Shown here one piece after another: positions 1-9,913 of a DNA stretch of 53,881 bases. Source of the DNA: Enterobacterales bacterium (GTDB taxonomy: Bacteria > Pseudomonadota > Gammaproteobacteria > Enterobacterales > Enterobacteriaceae); assembly GCA_015654925.1 (NCBI GenBank), contig JAATFX010000112.1:1-53881 (forward strand), in the 5' to 3' direction. The notes beneath the pieces were generated by a model, which was not told the DNA's origin, made no database searches, and worked only from the letters and a program-made list of their open reading frames with translations. Within the stretch, counting starts at the first letter, position 1, and every line of letters starts with the position of its first letter. The position numbers and the translations under genes are program-made.

Positions 1-8
1 GGCCGGTC

Positions 9-3000
9 TCAGCCGGCCGTCCCACCCTGCACCGCAAACCTCGCATCCAGCCGGCTCAACCCCAGCCCATTCACCTTCTTCACCTTAATCTGCACCGGAA
101 TTCGCTCCTTCATCGCATCCACATGGCTTATCACCCCGATCGTCTTGCCGGTAGCATTAAGCGAATCAAGCGCATCCAGCGCAATATCCAGCGTCTGCGC
201 ATCCAGCGTGCCGAACCCCTCATCCAAAAACAGCGAATCGATCCGGGTCTTATGACTCACCAAATCCGACAACGCCAGCGCCAGCGCCAGGCTAACCAAA
301 AAACTCTCCCCGCCCGACAAAGTGCGCGTATCGCGCACCGCATCCGCCTGCCAGGTATCCACCACTTCCAGCTCCAGCTCCGCCGCGGACTTACGCTGCA
401 ACTGATAGCGGCCATGCAACCGGGAAAGCTGCTGATTGGCCAAATAAATCAAATGATCCAGCGTCAGACCCTGGGCGAACTTACGGAACTTATCCCCCTC
501 CCTGGACCCGATAAGTTCATTGAGATAACTCCAGTCCGCATAACGTTCCTCGCTCGCGGTTATCTCCCGCAACAGCGACTGCTGCTCATGCTGTCGCCGC
601 TGATGGCTGGCGAGCTGCTGCTCAATATTGCCCTGCAGCCGCGCCAGATCCCATAATTGCGCCTCGATCGCCGCCAACTGCTGCTCCACGGCGGGTAAAA
701 CCTCATCCCCAAGGGTGGCGGGACGAGCCGCGCGGCCTTGCTGCAACGCCAGCCCCGCCTGCTGCAACACCACCTGCGCATGCTGCTGGCGCTCATTGAG
801 CCGATCGCGCAACTCGCGCAGCGCATCCCGTTCCGTCGGCGGCAACAAGGCCGCCTGCAATTCATGCCGATCGGCAAAGGGACTTTGACCCAGCGCCTCT
901 TGCAGGGCGACGGTCGCCAGTTCCGCTTGCCGGGCGAACGCCACCAACTGCCGCTGCTGCTCGTCGATGGCCCCGGCCAGCAAATGTAATTGCTCCTGCG
1001 CCTGCTGTAGCCGCTGCTCGGCCGCTTGACGCTCGCGCTCCACTTCCTCCGCCCGCGCCCGCAGTTCCGCCCCCAACTGCGCCACGCTATGATCGCCGGC
1101 CAACTGGCGGCGGATTTCCCTGGCCTGCTCAAGCGCGGCGGCGGTTTCGCCGTGCTGCAATTCCACCGCGGCCAATTGCCGCGCCAGTTCCGCCAACGTC
1201 TCCTGATGATTGGTCATCTCGCCGCTCAGGGCGGTAAGGCTATGGCTAAGCTCCTGCTCCTGCCGGCTATGGTCTTGCCACAACTGCCACTCCTGTTGGC
1301 GTTCGGCCAGCCAGGCGTCCACTGCGTCATCGGCGGGCATCGCCAGGCCAACCAGGGCCAGGGCCTGGCCTTGCTGCGCCGCCAGTTCGGCCACCTCGGC
1401 CTGCCGGGTAGACAGACGCGCGCGCGCTTCTTGCAGCAACCGGGCCATGGTTTCGCGCTGCTGGGCATTGAGCGCCAATTGGGAATCGGCCTGCTGCGCT
1501 TTAGCGCTGGCGTCGGTAAACATATCCCGGGCCGCCTGCCAGCGCCGGGCGGTCCGTTGCCGAACCTCCAACTGCTGGCTCAGGGCCTGTTCGCGCGCCT
1601 CATGCTGCGCCAGCCATTGTTCAACCGCCGCCGCATCCCCGGCGGGGAGGCTGATTGCCAGTTCGGCGCAAACCTGCCGCCACCGCTCTTCCAGGCTGCC
1701 TTGTTCCTGCTGCAGGCGCGCCTGTTCTTCCTGGGCCTGGCGCTGAAGATTTTGCAGCATATCGCAACGGGTTTGCGCCGCTACCACCTCGGCGTTGATC
1801 TGGTCCAACTCCCGCCGCAGCACCAGCCGGCGCTGGTCGGTTTTTTCCGGCTGTAAGGCCTGGTATTCACTGACGCCGGGATGTTCGGTGGCGCCGCACA
1901 ACGGACATGCTTTACCGGGTTGCAACTGGTTACGCTGCTGGTCCAGGGACGCGATATGCAGCTCCAGGCCATAGCGGGCGCTTACTTCTTCCAGCAGGAC
2001 GGCTTTATCCGCCTGATTACGGCGCAGCCCGGCCAGACCGTCGGCAATGTCGGTGCATTGCCGTTGCGAGCGGCTAAAACGCTGCTGGTTGGCCGCCAAT
2101 TCGCCGGCGACGCGTTCGATCTGCGGTCGCAGGGATGCGAGCTGGGCGCGCCCCGGGCGCTGCTGCTGGTTTTGCTGCCATTCGGCGTGCAACTGGGCTT
2201 CGGGGCATAGTTCCTCTTGGTTTTGCCGCTCCCGCTCTAGCCCCTCAAGCTCCGATTTTGACGCGCCAACCTGCTGCTGGCATAGGGCCGACGCGTCAAG
2301 CGCGGCCTGCCGCTCCGCCTCCAGGCTTTGCAGGGCCTGCGCCAATATCGCGGTCTGCCGGGTCAGTTCGTCGATCTCGCGCCCTTCGCGCCGCCGGTGA
2401 ACCACGTTTTCCCGCCACAGCGGCAAGTGCTCGCCCCATTGCCGACAGGCGGCATGGCGGCGTAAAAACTCAGCGGTTAACTCGGCCTGCCGCCCGGTAT
2501 GCTGCCATTGCTCCCGGGTCTGCGCCAGCGCGGTTTGGCGCTTTTCCCGCTGGGCAATCAATAACGCGCGCTGCTGCCGCTGCTGGGTTGCCGTCTGTTC
2601 CAGACCGGCAATTTTTTGATCCAGCGGGACGATCTGTTCATCGATGATCTGCTGCTGGCGCTGCCGCGCTTCGTCCTGCTTGCGCCAGGTTTCGCGCGCC
2701 GCGGCCAGGGCGGCTTGCAGCGGTTGCAGCGCCTGCCGCAACTGATTTTGCTCGGTAACCGCCCGGACGATGTCCTGCTGTTGCCGGTCGTGGGCCTGGG
2801 CGCTCTCCCGCAGCCGATCCAGGCGCGGCCGCAAAGCCTCGGCCGGTTCCGCGCGCGCCAGGCGGGTGAGGGCGTCCCGCGCTTCAGCGACGGCGGCGAC
2901 GGCGGCCTGCGCCTGCGCCTGCGCTTCGGCCAGGGCCTCGGTCTGCTGCCGGTGCCCGGTCAGCCAGGAGCGATGCCGTTGCACCCGCGATTGCTCGCCG

Positions 3001-3701
3001 TTGAGACGGGTTTGCTCCGCCCGCAGGCGCTCCAGTTCGCCATTAAGCGCCAGCAACTGGGGTTCGGTCAGCAGTTCGATGGCGGCGGCGCGGGCCTGTA
3101 GCGCCTCCAGTTCGGCTTTTACCGTTTTATGGCGGTCAAAAATCTCGGCGGAAATACGCCCATAGATATCCGTGCCGGTAAGTTCTTCGAGCAGTTCGGC
3201 GCGTTTTTTGGCATCGGCATTCAGAAACGCGGCAAAATCTCCCTGCGCCAGCAGCACGGATTTAGTAAAACGTTCAAAATCCAGCCCGGTGAGTTCGGCG
3301 GTCAAGCGCAGCTTATCGCTGATTTTATCCGCCAGGATCGCGCCGTCGCCGATGCGCGCCAGTTCCACCTTGATATCCTGCAGCTTGCCGCCGGGGCTGT
3401 TTTTAGCGCGCCGCTGGCTCCAGAAGGCGCGATAACCGACGCCCTTGACCTCGAATTCCACTTCGGCCAGGGCCTCGGCGGTATGGCGGGTCATCAAATC
3501 CTGCCCCGGCGTGCGCTCCAGCCGCGGGGTGCGGTGATATAACGCCAGGCAAATGGCGTCCAGCAGGGTGGTTTTACCGGCTCCGGTGGGGCCGGTAATG
3601 GCAAACAGGCTGCTGCGATCGAACGGGGCGGCGGTGAAATCGATTTTCCATTCGCCCCGTAAGGCATTGATATTTTTCAGGCGCAGCGTCAGAATTTTCA
3701 C
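9..3701 (-). CDS. sbcC: Exonuclease SbcCD, ATPase subunit SbcC
   Basis: SMC/Rad50-type ATPase that partners SbcD to cleave DNA hairpins and protein-blocked DNA ends. The N-terminal Walker A GPTGAGKT lies at residues 37-44. Long Gln/Arg/Glu/Ala-rich coiled-coil arms flank a zinc-hook CPLCG near residue 597. The ABC signature LSGGES (about residue 1125) and Walker B SLFLDEGFGTLD (about residue 1155) close the split ATPase head. At 1230 residues it is longer than the roughly 1050-residue E. coli protein; the excess appears to lie in the coiled-coil arms. The start is GTG at 3701, and the GTGA overlap with the sbcD stop (3698-3701) implies translational coupling. The gene is complete, its stop lying 8 bases from the window edge. 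Confidence 0.98.
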   Translation of the reverse strand: MKILTLRLKNINALRGEWKIDFTAAPFDRSSLFAITGPTGAGKTTLLDAICLALYHRTPRLERTPGQDLMTRHTAEALAEVEFEVKGVGYRAFWSQRRAKNSPGGKLQDIKVELARIGDGAILADKISDKLRLTAELTGLDFERFTKSVLLAQGDFAAFLNADAKKRAELLEELTGTDIYGRISAEIFDRHKTVKAELEALQARAAAIELLTEPQLLALNGELERLRAEQTRLNGEQSRVQRHRSWLTGHRQQTEALAEAQAQAQAAVAAVAEARDALTRLARAEPAEALRPRLDRLRESAQAHDRQQQDIVRAVTEQNQLRQALQPLQAALAAARETWRKQDEARQRQQQIIDEQIVPLDQKIAGLEQTATQQRQQRALLIAQREKRQTALAQTREQWQHTGRQAELTAEFLRRHAACRQWGEHLPLWRENVVHRRREGREIDELTRQTAILAQALQSLEAERQAALDASALCQQQVGASKSELEGLERERQNQEELCPEAQLHAEWQQNQQQRPGRAQLASLRPQIERVAGELAANQQRFSRSQRQCTDIADGLAGLRRNQADKAVLLEEVSARYGLELHIASLDQQRNQLQPGKACPLCGATEHPGVSEYQALQPEKTDQRRLVLRRELDQINAEVVAAQTRCDMLQNLQRQAQEEQARLQQEQGSLEERWRQVCAELAISLPAGDAAAVEQWLAQHEAREQALSQQLEVRQRTARRWQAARDMFTDASAKAQQADSQLALNAQQRETMARLLQEARARLSTRQAEVAELAAQQGQALALVGLAMPADDAVDAWLAERQQEWQLWQDHSRQEQELSHSLTALSGEMTNHQETLAELARQLAAVELQHGETAAALEQAREIRRQLAGDHSVAQLGAELRARAEEVERERQAAEQRLQQAQEQLHLLAGAIDEQQRQLVAFARQAELATVALQEALGQSPFADRHELQAALLPPTERDALRELRDRLNERQQHAQVVLQQAGLALQQGRAARPATLGDEVLPAVEQQLAAIEAQLWDLARLQGNIEQQLASHQRRQHEQQSLLREITASEERYADWSYLNELIGSREGDKFRKFAQGLTLDHLIYLANQQLSRLHGRYQLQRKSAAELELEVVDTWQADAVRDTRTLSGGESFLVSLALALALSDLVSHKTRIDSLFLDEGFGTLDAQTLDIALDALDSLNATGKTIGVISHVDAMKERIPVQIKVKKVNGLGLSRLDARFAVQGGTAG

Positions 3702-4942
3702 AGCACGTCTCCTTGGGCGCCCGGGCCTTGCTGCACTTCCGCCGCCACCCGATCGTAGAGCAGGCGGATGCGGCGCAGGGCGTCCGGGTCCTGCTGCGCC
3801 GCGAGCGCGAGCCGGCGCTCGAACACTTCGCCGACGCTCAGCTCGTTCAGCGTTTCCCGATGCTGGTGCGCCAGGGCCTGCAGCCGCTGTTCGCGGTTGC
3901 GGCGCAGCAATACGATTTCCACCGGCAGGCCGGCCGCTATTTGCTGAATGCGCAGCTGGATGTCATTGAGATAGGCATCGGTCACCACTTCGATATCCAG
4001 CCAAACCGGCGTTGCTTCCTGGCGATCGGCAAAGGCCAGCAACTGGGCTTCGATCTCCGCCAACGACCCTTTTATCAGGCGCAGAGCCTGGGTTTCAGGG
4101 ATTTGCAACGGCACGACCCGCGCCACATTGGCGTCGTCAAAACTCACCAGATTAACCTGCTTGGGCTGGCCGGTTTCATCGAAACTCAGGGCAATGGGGG
4201 AACCGCAATAACGGATATGCTCTTGATTACCGATACGCTGCGGCCGGTGAATATGGCCCAGGGCGATATAATCCGCCGGGGGGAACAGTTGGGCGGGAAA
4301 CGCATCCAGGCTGCCGATATAAATATCGCGCACCGAATCCGTGGTGCTGGCGCCGACCGTGGTCAGATGCCCGGTGGCGATAATGGGCAACTCGCCGGGC
4401 TGGTCGGCGCGCAGATCCAACGCCTGGGCGTACAGCGCCGCGTAGTGCGCGGTAATGGCATCCATCAGCGCCCGCTGTTTGTCGTCCCCCGATTGCCCGG
4501 AGCGGCTCACCAGCATATCGCGCGGCCGTAAAAACGGGATGGCGCACAGAATGGCCCCCGGCTTTCCGCTACGCTCCTTGAGAATAAACACCGGCGATTC
4601 GGCGATATCATCGCGGCCGACGCCGGCGATCACCCGGGTATGCATGCAGGCCAGCAGCGAGCGGGACTCATTGAGGGTGGCTACCGCATCATGATTGCCG
4701 GCCAGCACGATCAGTTCGCAGCCGGTGGGCTGGAGCGCCACCACGAAACGGTTGAACAGTTCGCGGGCATAACTGGGCGGGGTGCCGGTATCAAAAATAT
4801 CGCCGGCCACGATAATGGCATCGACCTGATGTTCATCCGCCTGGGCCACCAGCCAGTCGAGAAACGCCTGATGTTCCCTGGCCCGGCTCTTGGTAAAAAA
4901 CGACTGGCCCAAATGCCAGTCAGAGGTATGGATAATCCGCAT
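3698..4942 (-). CDS. sbcD: Exonuclease SbcCD, nuclease subunit SbcD
   Basis: Mre11-type calcineurin-like metallophosphoesterase, the nuclease half of SbcCD. The N-terminus MRIIHTSDWHLG carries the D-x-H metal motif (D8, H10). The GDIFD and GNHD motifs follow, and GHIH lies near residue 230. At 414 residues it is close to the usual length of about 400. It is the promoter-proximal gene of the sbcDC operon and overlaps sbcC by four bases (GTGA). Its ATG at 4940-4942 faces phoB across a 211-base divergent intergenic region, as in E. coli. Confidence 0.98.
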   Translation of the reverse strand: MRIIHTSDWHLGQSFFTKSRAREHQAFLDWLVAQADEHQVDAIIVAGDIFDTGTPPSYARELFNRFVVALQPTGCELIVLAGNHDAVATLNESRSLLACMHTRVIAGVGRDDIAESPVFILKERSGKPGAILCAIPFLRPRDMLVSRSGQSGDDKQRALMDAITAHYAALYAQALDLRADQPGELPIIATGHLTTVGASTTDSVRDIYIGSLDAFPAQLFPPADYIALGHIHRPQRIGNQEHIRYCGSPIALSFDETGQPKQVNLVSFDDANVARVVPLQIPETQALRLIKGSLAEIEAQLLAFADRQEATPVWLDIEVVTDAYLNDIQLRIQQIAAGLPVEIVLLRRNREQRLQALAHQHRETLNELSVGEVFERRLALAAQQDPDALRRIRLLYDRVAAEVQQGPGAQGDVL

Positions 4943-5089
4943 GAGGCTCCAGCATGGGTGCGAAAGTCAGGGCGAGAGTATAAACCTTCCCCCAGGACGA
5001 TGCCGTCGTAAAGATAATATTCGGGAAGTTATACCGAAAAAAAGCGCGCCCCACTATGCTTGTAGCAGGAAGCGCTGATTTTAATAAAT

Positions 5090-5112
5090 CTGTCATAAAA
5101 GTGACGCATAAT
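5090..5112 (+). promoter_or_regulatory. Pho box and -10 element of the phoB promoter
   Basis: CTGTCATAAAAGTGACGC (5090-5107) matches a PhoB-binding Pho box, which consists of two CTGTCAY-like 7-mers separated by a 4-base AT spacer. CATAAT at 5107-5112 is a suitable -10, with the Pho box replacing the -35. The arrangement closely resembles the known E. coli phoB promoter. This supports PhoB autoregulation of phoBR and of the PstS-like gene behind it under phosphate starvation. A partial extra half-site (TAATAAAT) lies just upstream. Confidence 0.85.
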
Positions 5113-5153
5113 GCCCGGGCACGATAACCGCAAAGATTAATGGCAGGAAAATA

Positions 5154-5843
5154 ATGGCAAGACGCATATTAGTCGTGGAAGATGAAGCGCCGATTCGGGA
5201 AATGGTCTGCTTTGTACTTGAACAAAATGGTTTTCAGCCGATCGAGGCCGAAGATTACGGTGCTGCGGTCACCCTTATGGCGGAGCCTTATCCGGATCTG
5301 GTATTACTGGACTGGATGTTGCCAGGCGGCTCGGGGATTCAATTTATCAAACATATGAAACGCGAAGTCCTGACCCGCGATATTCCGGTCATGATGCTGA
5401 CCGCGCGGGGTGAAGAGGAAGATCGGGTCCGGGGCCTGGAGGTCGGGGCGGACGATTATATAACCAAACCTTTCTCCCCCAAGGAGCTGCTGGCCAGGAT
5501 CAAGGCGGTGATGCGCCGTATTTCCCCCATGGCGGTGGAAGATAAAATCGAAGTGCAGGGTTTAAGCCTGGACCCGTCCTCGCACCGGGTGACGTCCAAT
5601 GAGCTGGCGCTGGATATGGGGCCGACCGAATTTAAATTGCTGCACTTTTTCATGACCCATCCGGAACGGGTATACAGCCGCGAGCAACTGCTCAACCACG
5701 TATGGGGCACCAATGTATATGTGGAAGACCGGACGGTGGATGTGCATATCCGCCGCCTGCGTAAAGCGCTGGAGACCGGCGGGCACGATCGGATGGTGCA
5801 GACGGTGCGCGGCACCGGCTATCGCTTTTCGGCCCGCTATTAA
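5154..5843 (+). CDS. phoB: Phosphate regulon response regulator PhoB
   Basis: OmpR/PhoB-family transcription factor of 229 residues, the same length as in E. coli. The receiver domain (about 1-120) has acidic E9/D10, phospho-acceptor D53 in LLDWMLPG, T83 and K105 in ITKPFSP. The C-terminal winged helix (about 130-229) ends with the typical [14 protein letters not shown] recognition-helix segment and VRGTGYRF. The ATG at 5154 follows GCAGGAAA. It lies behind a Pho box and is followed 24 bases later by phoR. Phosphorylated PhoB activates phosphate-scavenging genes. Confidence 0.98.
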   Translation: MARRILVVEDEAPIREMVCFVLEQNGFQPIEAEDYGAAVTLMAEPYPDLVLLDWMLPGGSGIQFIKHMKREVLTRDIPVMMLTARGEEEDRVRGLEVGADDYITKPFSPKELLARIKAVMRRISPMAVEDKIEVQGLSLDPSSHRVTSNELALDMGPTEFKLLHFFMTHPERVYSREQLLNHVWGTNVYVEDRTVDVHIRRLRKALETGGHDRMVQTVRGTGYRFSARY

Positions 5844-5867
5844 CGCGCCAACCAAGGAGAACGCCCG

Positions 5868-7202
5868 GTGCTAGAACGTTTATCCTGGCGAAAACTGTTG
5901 CTCGAAGTGGTGCTGTTTTGCCTGCCGGCCCTGCTGCTGTCGCTGTTCGTCGGCCATGCGGGCTGGCTATTGGCGGCGGCGCTGCTGGCCGCGCTATTAC
6001 GCAACTATTATTATCAACTGCGCCTGTCGCAGTGGCTATGGGTGGATCTGCGCCGCACGCCGCCGGTGGGGCGGGGCAGTTGGGAACCGCTGTTTTATGG
6101 CCTGCACCAGATGCAGCAGCGCCATCGCCGCCGCCGGCGCGAGCTGGCGACCTTATTCAAGCGTTTTCGCAGCGGTGCCGAAACCTTGCCGGATGCCCTG
6201 GTGATGCTGACCGCCGACGGGCATATTTTCTGGTGCAACGGCCTGGCGCAGCAATTGCTGGGGTTCCGCTGGCCGGAAGATAACGGCCAGCATATTCTCA
6301 ATTTGCTGCGCTATCCCGAATTCAATGAATATATCCAGGCCCAGTCATTCCAGCGGCCGCTGACCCTGTTGCTGAATAATCAGCGCTATGTGGAATTCCG
6401 CGTCATGCCCTATACCGACGATCAACTGCTGATGGTGATCCGCGACGTGACGCAAATGCGCCAATTGGAAGGGGCCAGGCGTAACTTTTTTGCCAATGCC
6501 AGCCATGAGCTGCGTACGCCGTTAACGGTGCTGCAAGGATATCTGGAAATGATGACCGACCAGACGATGGATAAAGCCATCCGCGCCAAGGCCATTCACA
6601 CCATGCAGGATCAGACCCAGCGCATGGAGCGCCTGGTAAAACAATTATTAGTGCTATCCCGTATCGAGGCCGCCCCCCAGGGCGAGGTGAATGAACGGAT
6701 TGATATTCCCGCCATCCTCAAGCGCTTGCAGCAAAGCGCGGCGGGATTAAGCCAGGGGCGGCACGATATCGTGTTTCGCATTAATGAACAGCTGCAGGTC
6801 CGGGGCAATGAAGAGCAGCTGCGCAGCGCCATGTCGAACCTGATTTATAATGCGGTGATCCACACCCCTCCCGGCACCCGGATTGAAGTTTGCTGGCAGC
6901 GCACCGCCGCCGGGGCGCAATTCCAGGTGAGCGACAACGGACCGGGGATCGCTCCCGAACATCTGCCGCGCCTGACCGAACGTTTTTACCGCGTCGATAA
7001 AGCCCGTTCGCGCCAGACCGGCGGCAGCGGGCTGGGACTGGCCATCGTCAAACATGTGCTCAGCAACCATGACGCGCGGCTGGATGTGATCAGCGAACCG
7101 GGGGCCGGCACCCGGTTTGTGTTCACGCTGCCCAACCGGATGATCGTGTCCGCTTCCCAGGCGGAAAACTCCCTGCCCGCTTTGCCGCCGGTGAAGCGAT
7201 GA
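5868..7202 (+). CDS. phoR: Phosphate regulon sensor histidine kinase PhoR
   Basis: Membrane-anchored histidine kinase that phosphorylates PhoB when phosphate is scarce. Two hydrophobic segments (about residues 10-45) are followed by a basic stretch and a PAS domain (about 95-190). The H-box is ASHELRTP with H213, the same position as in E. coli PhoR. The ATPase boxes follow: N (NLIYNAV), G1 (DNGPGI), F (ERFYRVD) and G2 ([10 protein letters not shown]). The start is GTG at 5868 behind AAGGAG (5854-5859). The 444 residues include a short extra C-terminal tail compared with E. coli (431). The stop TGA overlaps the next start as ATGA (7199-7202). Confidence 0.97.
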   Translation: MLERLSWRKLLLEVVLFCLPALLLSLFVGHAGWLLAAALLAALLRNYYYQLRLSQWLWVDLRRTPPVGRGSWEPLFYGLHQMQQRHRRRRRELATLFKRFRSGAETLPDALVMLTADGHIFWCNGLAQQLLGFRWPEDNGQHILNLLRYPEFNEYIQAQSFQRPLTLLLNNQRYVEFRVMPYTDDQLLMVIRDVTQMRQLEGARRNFFANASHELRTPLTVLQGYLEMMTDQTMDKAIRAKAIHTMQDQTQRMERLVKQLLVLSRIEAAPQGEVNERIDIPAILKRLQQSAAGLSQGRHDIVFRINEQLQVRGNEEQLRSAMSNLIYNAVIHTPPGTRIEVCWQRTAAGAQFQVSDNGPGIAPEHLPRLTERFYRVDKARSRQTGGSGLGLAIVKHVLSNHDARLDVISEPGAGTRFVFTLPNRMIVSASQAENSLPALPPVKR

Positions 7203-8143
7203 GGCGCGGGGGGGCCGTCAAGATCGGGGGCTGCCTGCTCTGGCTGCTGTTGGCCCTGCCGGCCGCGGCGCGGCCGCTGTCGGTGCTCGCGGGCAACCTG
7301 ACCAGCAGCGGTTCCGATACCCTGGCGAATATGATGACCCTATGGGCCGCGGATTTCACCGGGGACCATCCGGAGATCCGTGTTCAGATCCAGGCGGCCG
7401 GGTCGGCCACGGCGGCCACGGCGCTGGCTTCGGGCACCGCGCAGATCGGGCCGATGAGCCGCGTGATGACCGCGCCGGAAATCGCCGCGTTCCGGCGCCA
7501 TTACGGCTATGAGCCCCTGGCGGTGCCGGTGGCCCTGGATGCGCTGGTGATCGTGGTCAATCAGGACAATCCCCTGCCGTTTATCACGCTGCGCCAGCTG
7601 GACGCCGTTTTTTCCACTACCCGTAACTGCGGTGAAACCCGCGCGGTGAAAAACTGGGGCGAACTTGGCCTGGGGGGGGACTGGCGCGCTATGACCCTGG
7701 TGCGCTATGGCCGCAACTCGGCGTCGGGGACCTATGGCTTTTTCCGGCAGCGGGTATTGTGCGCCGGGGATATGCTGCCGTCGGTGAATGAATTGCCCGG
7801 TTCTGCGTCCGTGGCGCAGGCGGTCGCCGCCGCGGCCAATGCCATCGGCTACGCCAGCATGGGGTTTCACGCCACCGGCGTGCGCATCGTGGCGTTGACG
7901 GACGAGCAGGGGCGACGGGTGGTGCCGGACGAAACGACGCTGCGCAATGGTGAGTACCCACTTATGCGCTATCTATACCTCTATATAAACAAAGCGCCGG
8001 ATAAACCGCTGGAACCGGTCACCGCCGCCTTCATGGATCAAATCCTGTCGCCGGCGGGTCAGCGCCGCGCCCGGCAGGGGGGTTATCAACCCTTGCCGGA
8101 ACCGGTCAGAATCCAGGCGCGCCGGGATACGGGACTGGAGTGA
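7199..8143 (+). CDS. PstS-family periplasmic phosphate-binding protein
   Basis: Predicted exported solute-binding protein of 314 residues. A signal peptide (about 1-24, ending PAAA) is followed by a type-II periplasmic-binding-protein fold. PstS-like phosphate-contact signatures are GSDTL (38-42), [11 protein letters not shown], and [11 protein letters not shown] (about 172-182). The ATG overlaps the phoR stop as ATGA, so it is translationally coupled to the sensor and presumably induced through the Pho box upstream of phoB. No permease or ATPase genes are nearby, so it may feed a Pst transporter encoded elsewhere or act as an accessory phosphate scavenger. E. coli has no gene here. The family is clear; its role beside phoR is inferred. 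Confidence 0.85.
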   Translation: MRRGGAVKIGGCLLWLLLALPAAARPLSVLAGNLTSSGSDTLANMMTLWAADFTGDHPEIRVQIQAAGSATAATALASGTAQIGPMSRVMTAPEIAAFRRHYGYEPLAVPVALDALVIVVNQDNPLPFITLRQLDAVFSTTRNCGETRAVKNWGELGLGGDWRAMTLVRYGRNSASGTYGFFRQRVLCAGDMLPSVNELPGSASVAQAVAAAANAIGYASMGFHATGVRIVALTDEQGRRVVPDETTLRNGEYPLMRYLYLYINKAPDKPLEPVTAAFMDQILSPAGQRRARQGGYQPLPEPVRIQARRDTGLE

Positions 8144-8200
8144 ACGTGAATTATTTTCAATTGGCGTGAAATTTCTTCTCCTCCGTGCGCCGGCCGCCCG

Positions 8201-8248
8201 TGTTATGATGGCTTTGCCGTTTATAGACGTCTGGATGTCCGTGAATAA
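8201..8248 (+). promoter_or_regulatory. Extended -10 promoter with tandem MetJ boxes
   Basis: TGTTATGAT (8201-8209) is an extended -10 element. Just downstream, AGACGTCT (8225-8232) is a perfect MetJ-box octamer and is followed directly by GGATGTCC (8233-8240), which matches AGACGTCT at 5 of 8 positions. GTGAATAA (8241-8248) is a possible weak third unit. MetJ with S-adenosylmethionine binds arrays of such adjacent 8-mers. The position over the start of transcription fits repression of the methionine-synthase-like gene at 8383 when methionine is plentiful. Confidence 0.75.
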
Positions 8249-8382
8249 CGCTTAGCAACTATTTACCTGTTAAATTACTTGATAGCTATGTTGTTAGCCC
8301 CCGTCCCGATGTTGATATAAACCCAGCGTTTACTTATTTTTGGGCACGCTTTTATTTACGCCCACCCTGCCGGAGCCATAAC

Positions 8383-9498
8383 ATGTCAAATGAACTGCAA
8401 CGAACCCTGCCCCCGTTTCGCGCCGACGTGGTCGGCAGCCTGCTCAGGCCCGAGGCCATCAAACTGGCCCGCCGGCAGTTACAGCAAGGGGAGATTACCG
8501 CCGCACAGCTGCGCGCCGTGGAAGATCGCGAAATCACCCGGGTCGTGGGGCTTCAGCGCGAGCTGGGTTTGCAAGTGGTCACTGACGGCGAATTCCGCCG
8601 GGCCTGGTGGCACTTTGATTTTTTCGAGGGCCTGGAAGGGGTGGAAGGCTATGATGTCGATCGCGGCATCCAGTTCTCCGGCGTGCAGACCAAGGCGCGC
8701 AGCATTAAAGTCACCGGCAAGGTTGCTTTTAACCATCATCCGATGCTGGAGGACTTTCGTTTCCTGCAAAGCGTGGCCGGCGACACGGTGGCCAAAATGA
8801 CCATCCCCAGCCCGAGCGTGATGCATTTTCGCGGCGGGCGCGGCGCCATCGACGCCAAGGTTTATCCCGATTTGGCCGACTATTTCGCCGATTTGGCGCA
8901 GGCATGGCACGACGCGATCCACGCCTTCTACGACGCCGGCTGCCGTTATCTCCAGCTTGATGACACCGTATGGGCCTATCTGTGCTCGACGCAACAGCAG
9001 CAGCAAATCCGCGAACGCGGCGAAGATCCCGAGCAATTGGCGCGCATTTACGCGGACGTGCTGAATAAAGCGCTGGCCGGCAAACCGGACGATCTGGTGG
9101 TCAGCCTACATGTCTGCCGGGGCAATTTCCGCTCCACCTGGATTTCCGAAGGCGGCTATGAGCCGGTGGCGCCGATATTGTTCGGCCAGGTTAACGTGGA
9201 TGCCTTTTTCCTGGAATATGATACCGATCGCGCCGGCGGCTTTGAGCCGCTGCGTTTTATCCGGCCGGGTCGCCAGCAGGCGGTGCTGGGGCTGATTACC
9301 TCGAAAAGCGGCGAATTGGAAGACCCCGAGGCGGTACTGGTCCGCCTGCGGGAAGCGACGAAATATATCGCGCTGGAGCAAGTCTGCCTCAGCCCGCAGT
9401 GCGGTTTCGCCTCCACGGAGGAAGGCAACAAGCTCAGCGAAGCCCAGCAATGGGATAAACTTCGCCTAGTGCTGGACGTGTCGCGCCGCGCCTGGTAA
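8383..9498 (+). CDS. Cobalamin-independent methionine synthase-like protein (YxjG/YxjH type)
   Basis: A 371-residue relative of the C-terminal catalytic half of MetE, lacking the N-terminal half. Predicted zinc ligands are H243 and C245 (LHVCRGN) and C340 (LSPQCGF), which in MetE bind and activate the homocysteine thiol. VVTDGEFRR and QLDDTVWA are other typical motifs. The ATG at 8383 has GGAG eight bases upstream. The tandem MetJ boxes in front independently support a role in methionine synthesis. The methyl donor is uncertain: single-domain members are thought to use other methyl donors or partner proteins. It stands alone between the phoBR unit and brnQ, a position not occupied in E. coli. 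Confidence 0.88.
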   Translation: MSNELQRTLPPFRADVVGSLLRPEAIKLARRQLQQGEITAAQLRAVEDREITRVVGLQRELGLQVVTDGEFRRAWWHFDFFEGLEGVEGYDVDRGIQFSGVQTKARSIKVTGKVAFNHHPMLEDFRFLQSVAGDTVAKMTIPSPSVMHFRGGRGAIDAKVYPDLADYFADLAQAWHDAIHAFYDAGCRYLQLDDTVWAYLCSTQQQQQIRERGEDPEQLARIYADVLNKALAGKPDDLVVSLHVCRGNFRSTWISEGGYEPVAPILFGQVNVDAFFLEYDTDRAGGFEPLRFIRPGRQQAVLGLITSKSGELEDPEAVLVRLREATKYIALEQVCLSPQCGFASTEEGNKLSEAQQWDKLRLVLDVSRRAW

Positions 9499-9506
9499 TC
9501 CCGCAA

Positions 9507-9526
9507 GGGGCAAACCGATTTGCCCC
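9507..9526 (+). terminator. Hairpin after the methionine synthase-like gene
   Basis: A perfect 8-bp stem GGGGCAAA / TTTGCCCC with loop CCGA lies 8 bases after the stop at 9498. There is no run of T after it, so it may be a weak or Rho-assisted terminator, or an mRNA 3'-end stabiliser. Confidence 0.45.
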
Positions 9527-9913
9527 TGTCAGCCATCCTGTTCTATTATGGTTGGATTAAGGTTTAATCCGTCCGTCTTCAGCCGTCTTGTAATGCTAAT
9601 TCCAGAAGTGCTGAAAGTATCCACTGCTTTTAGCGCTTTTTTGTGAGCATTCACTCTGCATTGGCATTCAACTATTGCCATGGGACGCGTTAAACGTTTA
9701 AATTGCGCCGGTTATTGCATTATTCATGCTGTTTTCCTTGCGGAACAAGCGCGTCAACCCGGATAACATCCCTTTTACGCCGCGATACGCCGGGAATTAA
9801 TGTTGCCGCTGTTGCCGGCTGTGGTTATGAAAACAGGCGATAACGGGCATAAATGACGTGATAGTCATAGGTTTTACTTATCCTTGATTTCCAGACAGGC
9901 ATTGCACTATCCC
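9527..9913. other. Intergenic region upstream of brnQ
   Basis: No gene is supported in these 387 bases. Three small symmetric elements are visible: GGATTAA-GGT-TTAATCC (9554-9570), the palindrome TTAAACGTTTAA (9690-9701) and ATGAC-GTGATA-GTCAT (9853-9868). They are candidate regulator sites for brnQ, which is known to respond to branched-chain amino acids through Lrp in related bacteria. None matches a defined consensus closely enough to name. Confidence 0.4.

Noticed and set aside
123..3542. Many open frames opposite or out of frame within sbcC, up to 276 residues
   Set aside because: They arise from the GC-rich, Gln/Arg/Ala-biased coiled-coil coding sequence; they have no ribosome-binding sites or recognisable domains, and sbcC is certain.
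9884..9913. TTG start extending BrnQ by ten residues
   Set aside because: ATG 9914 aligns with known BrnQ N-termini; the extension has no family support.
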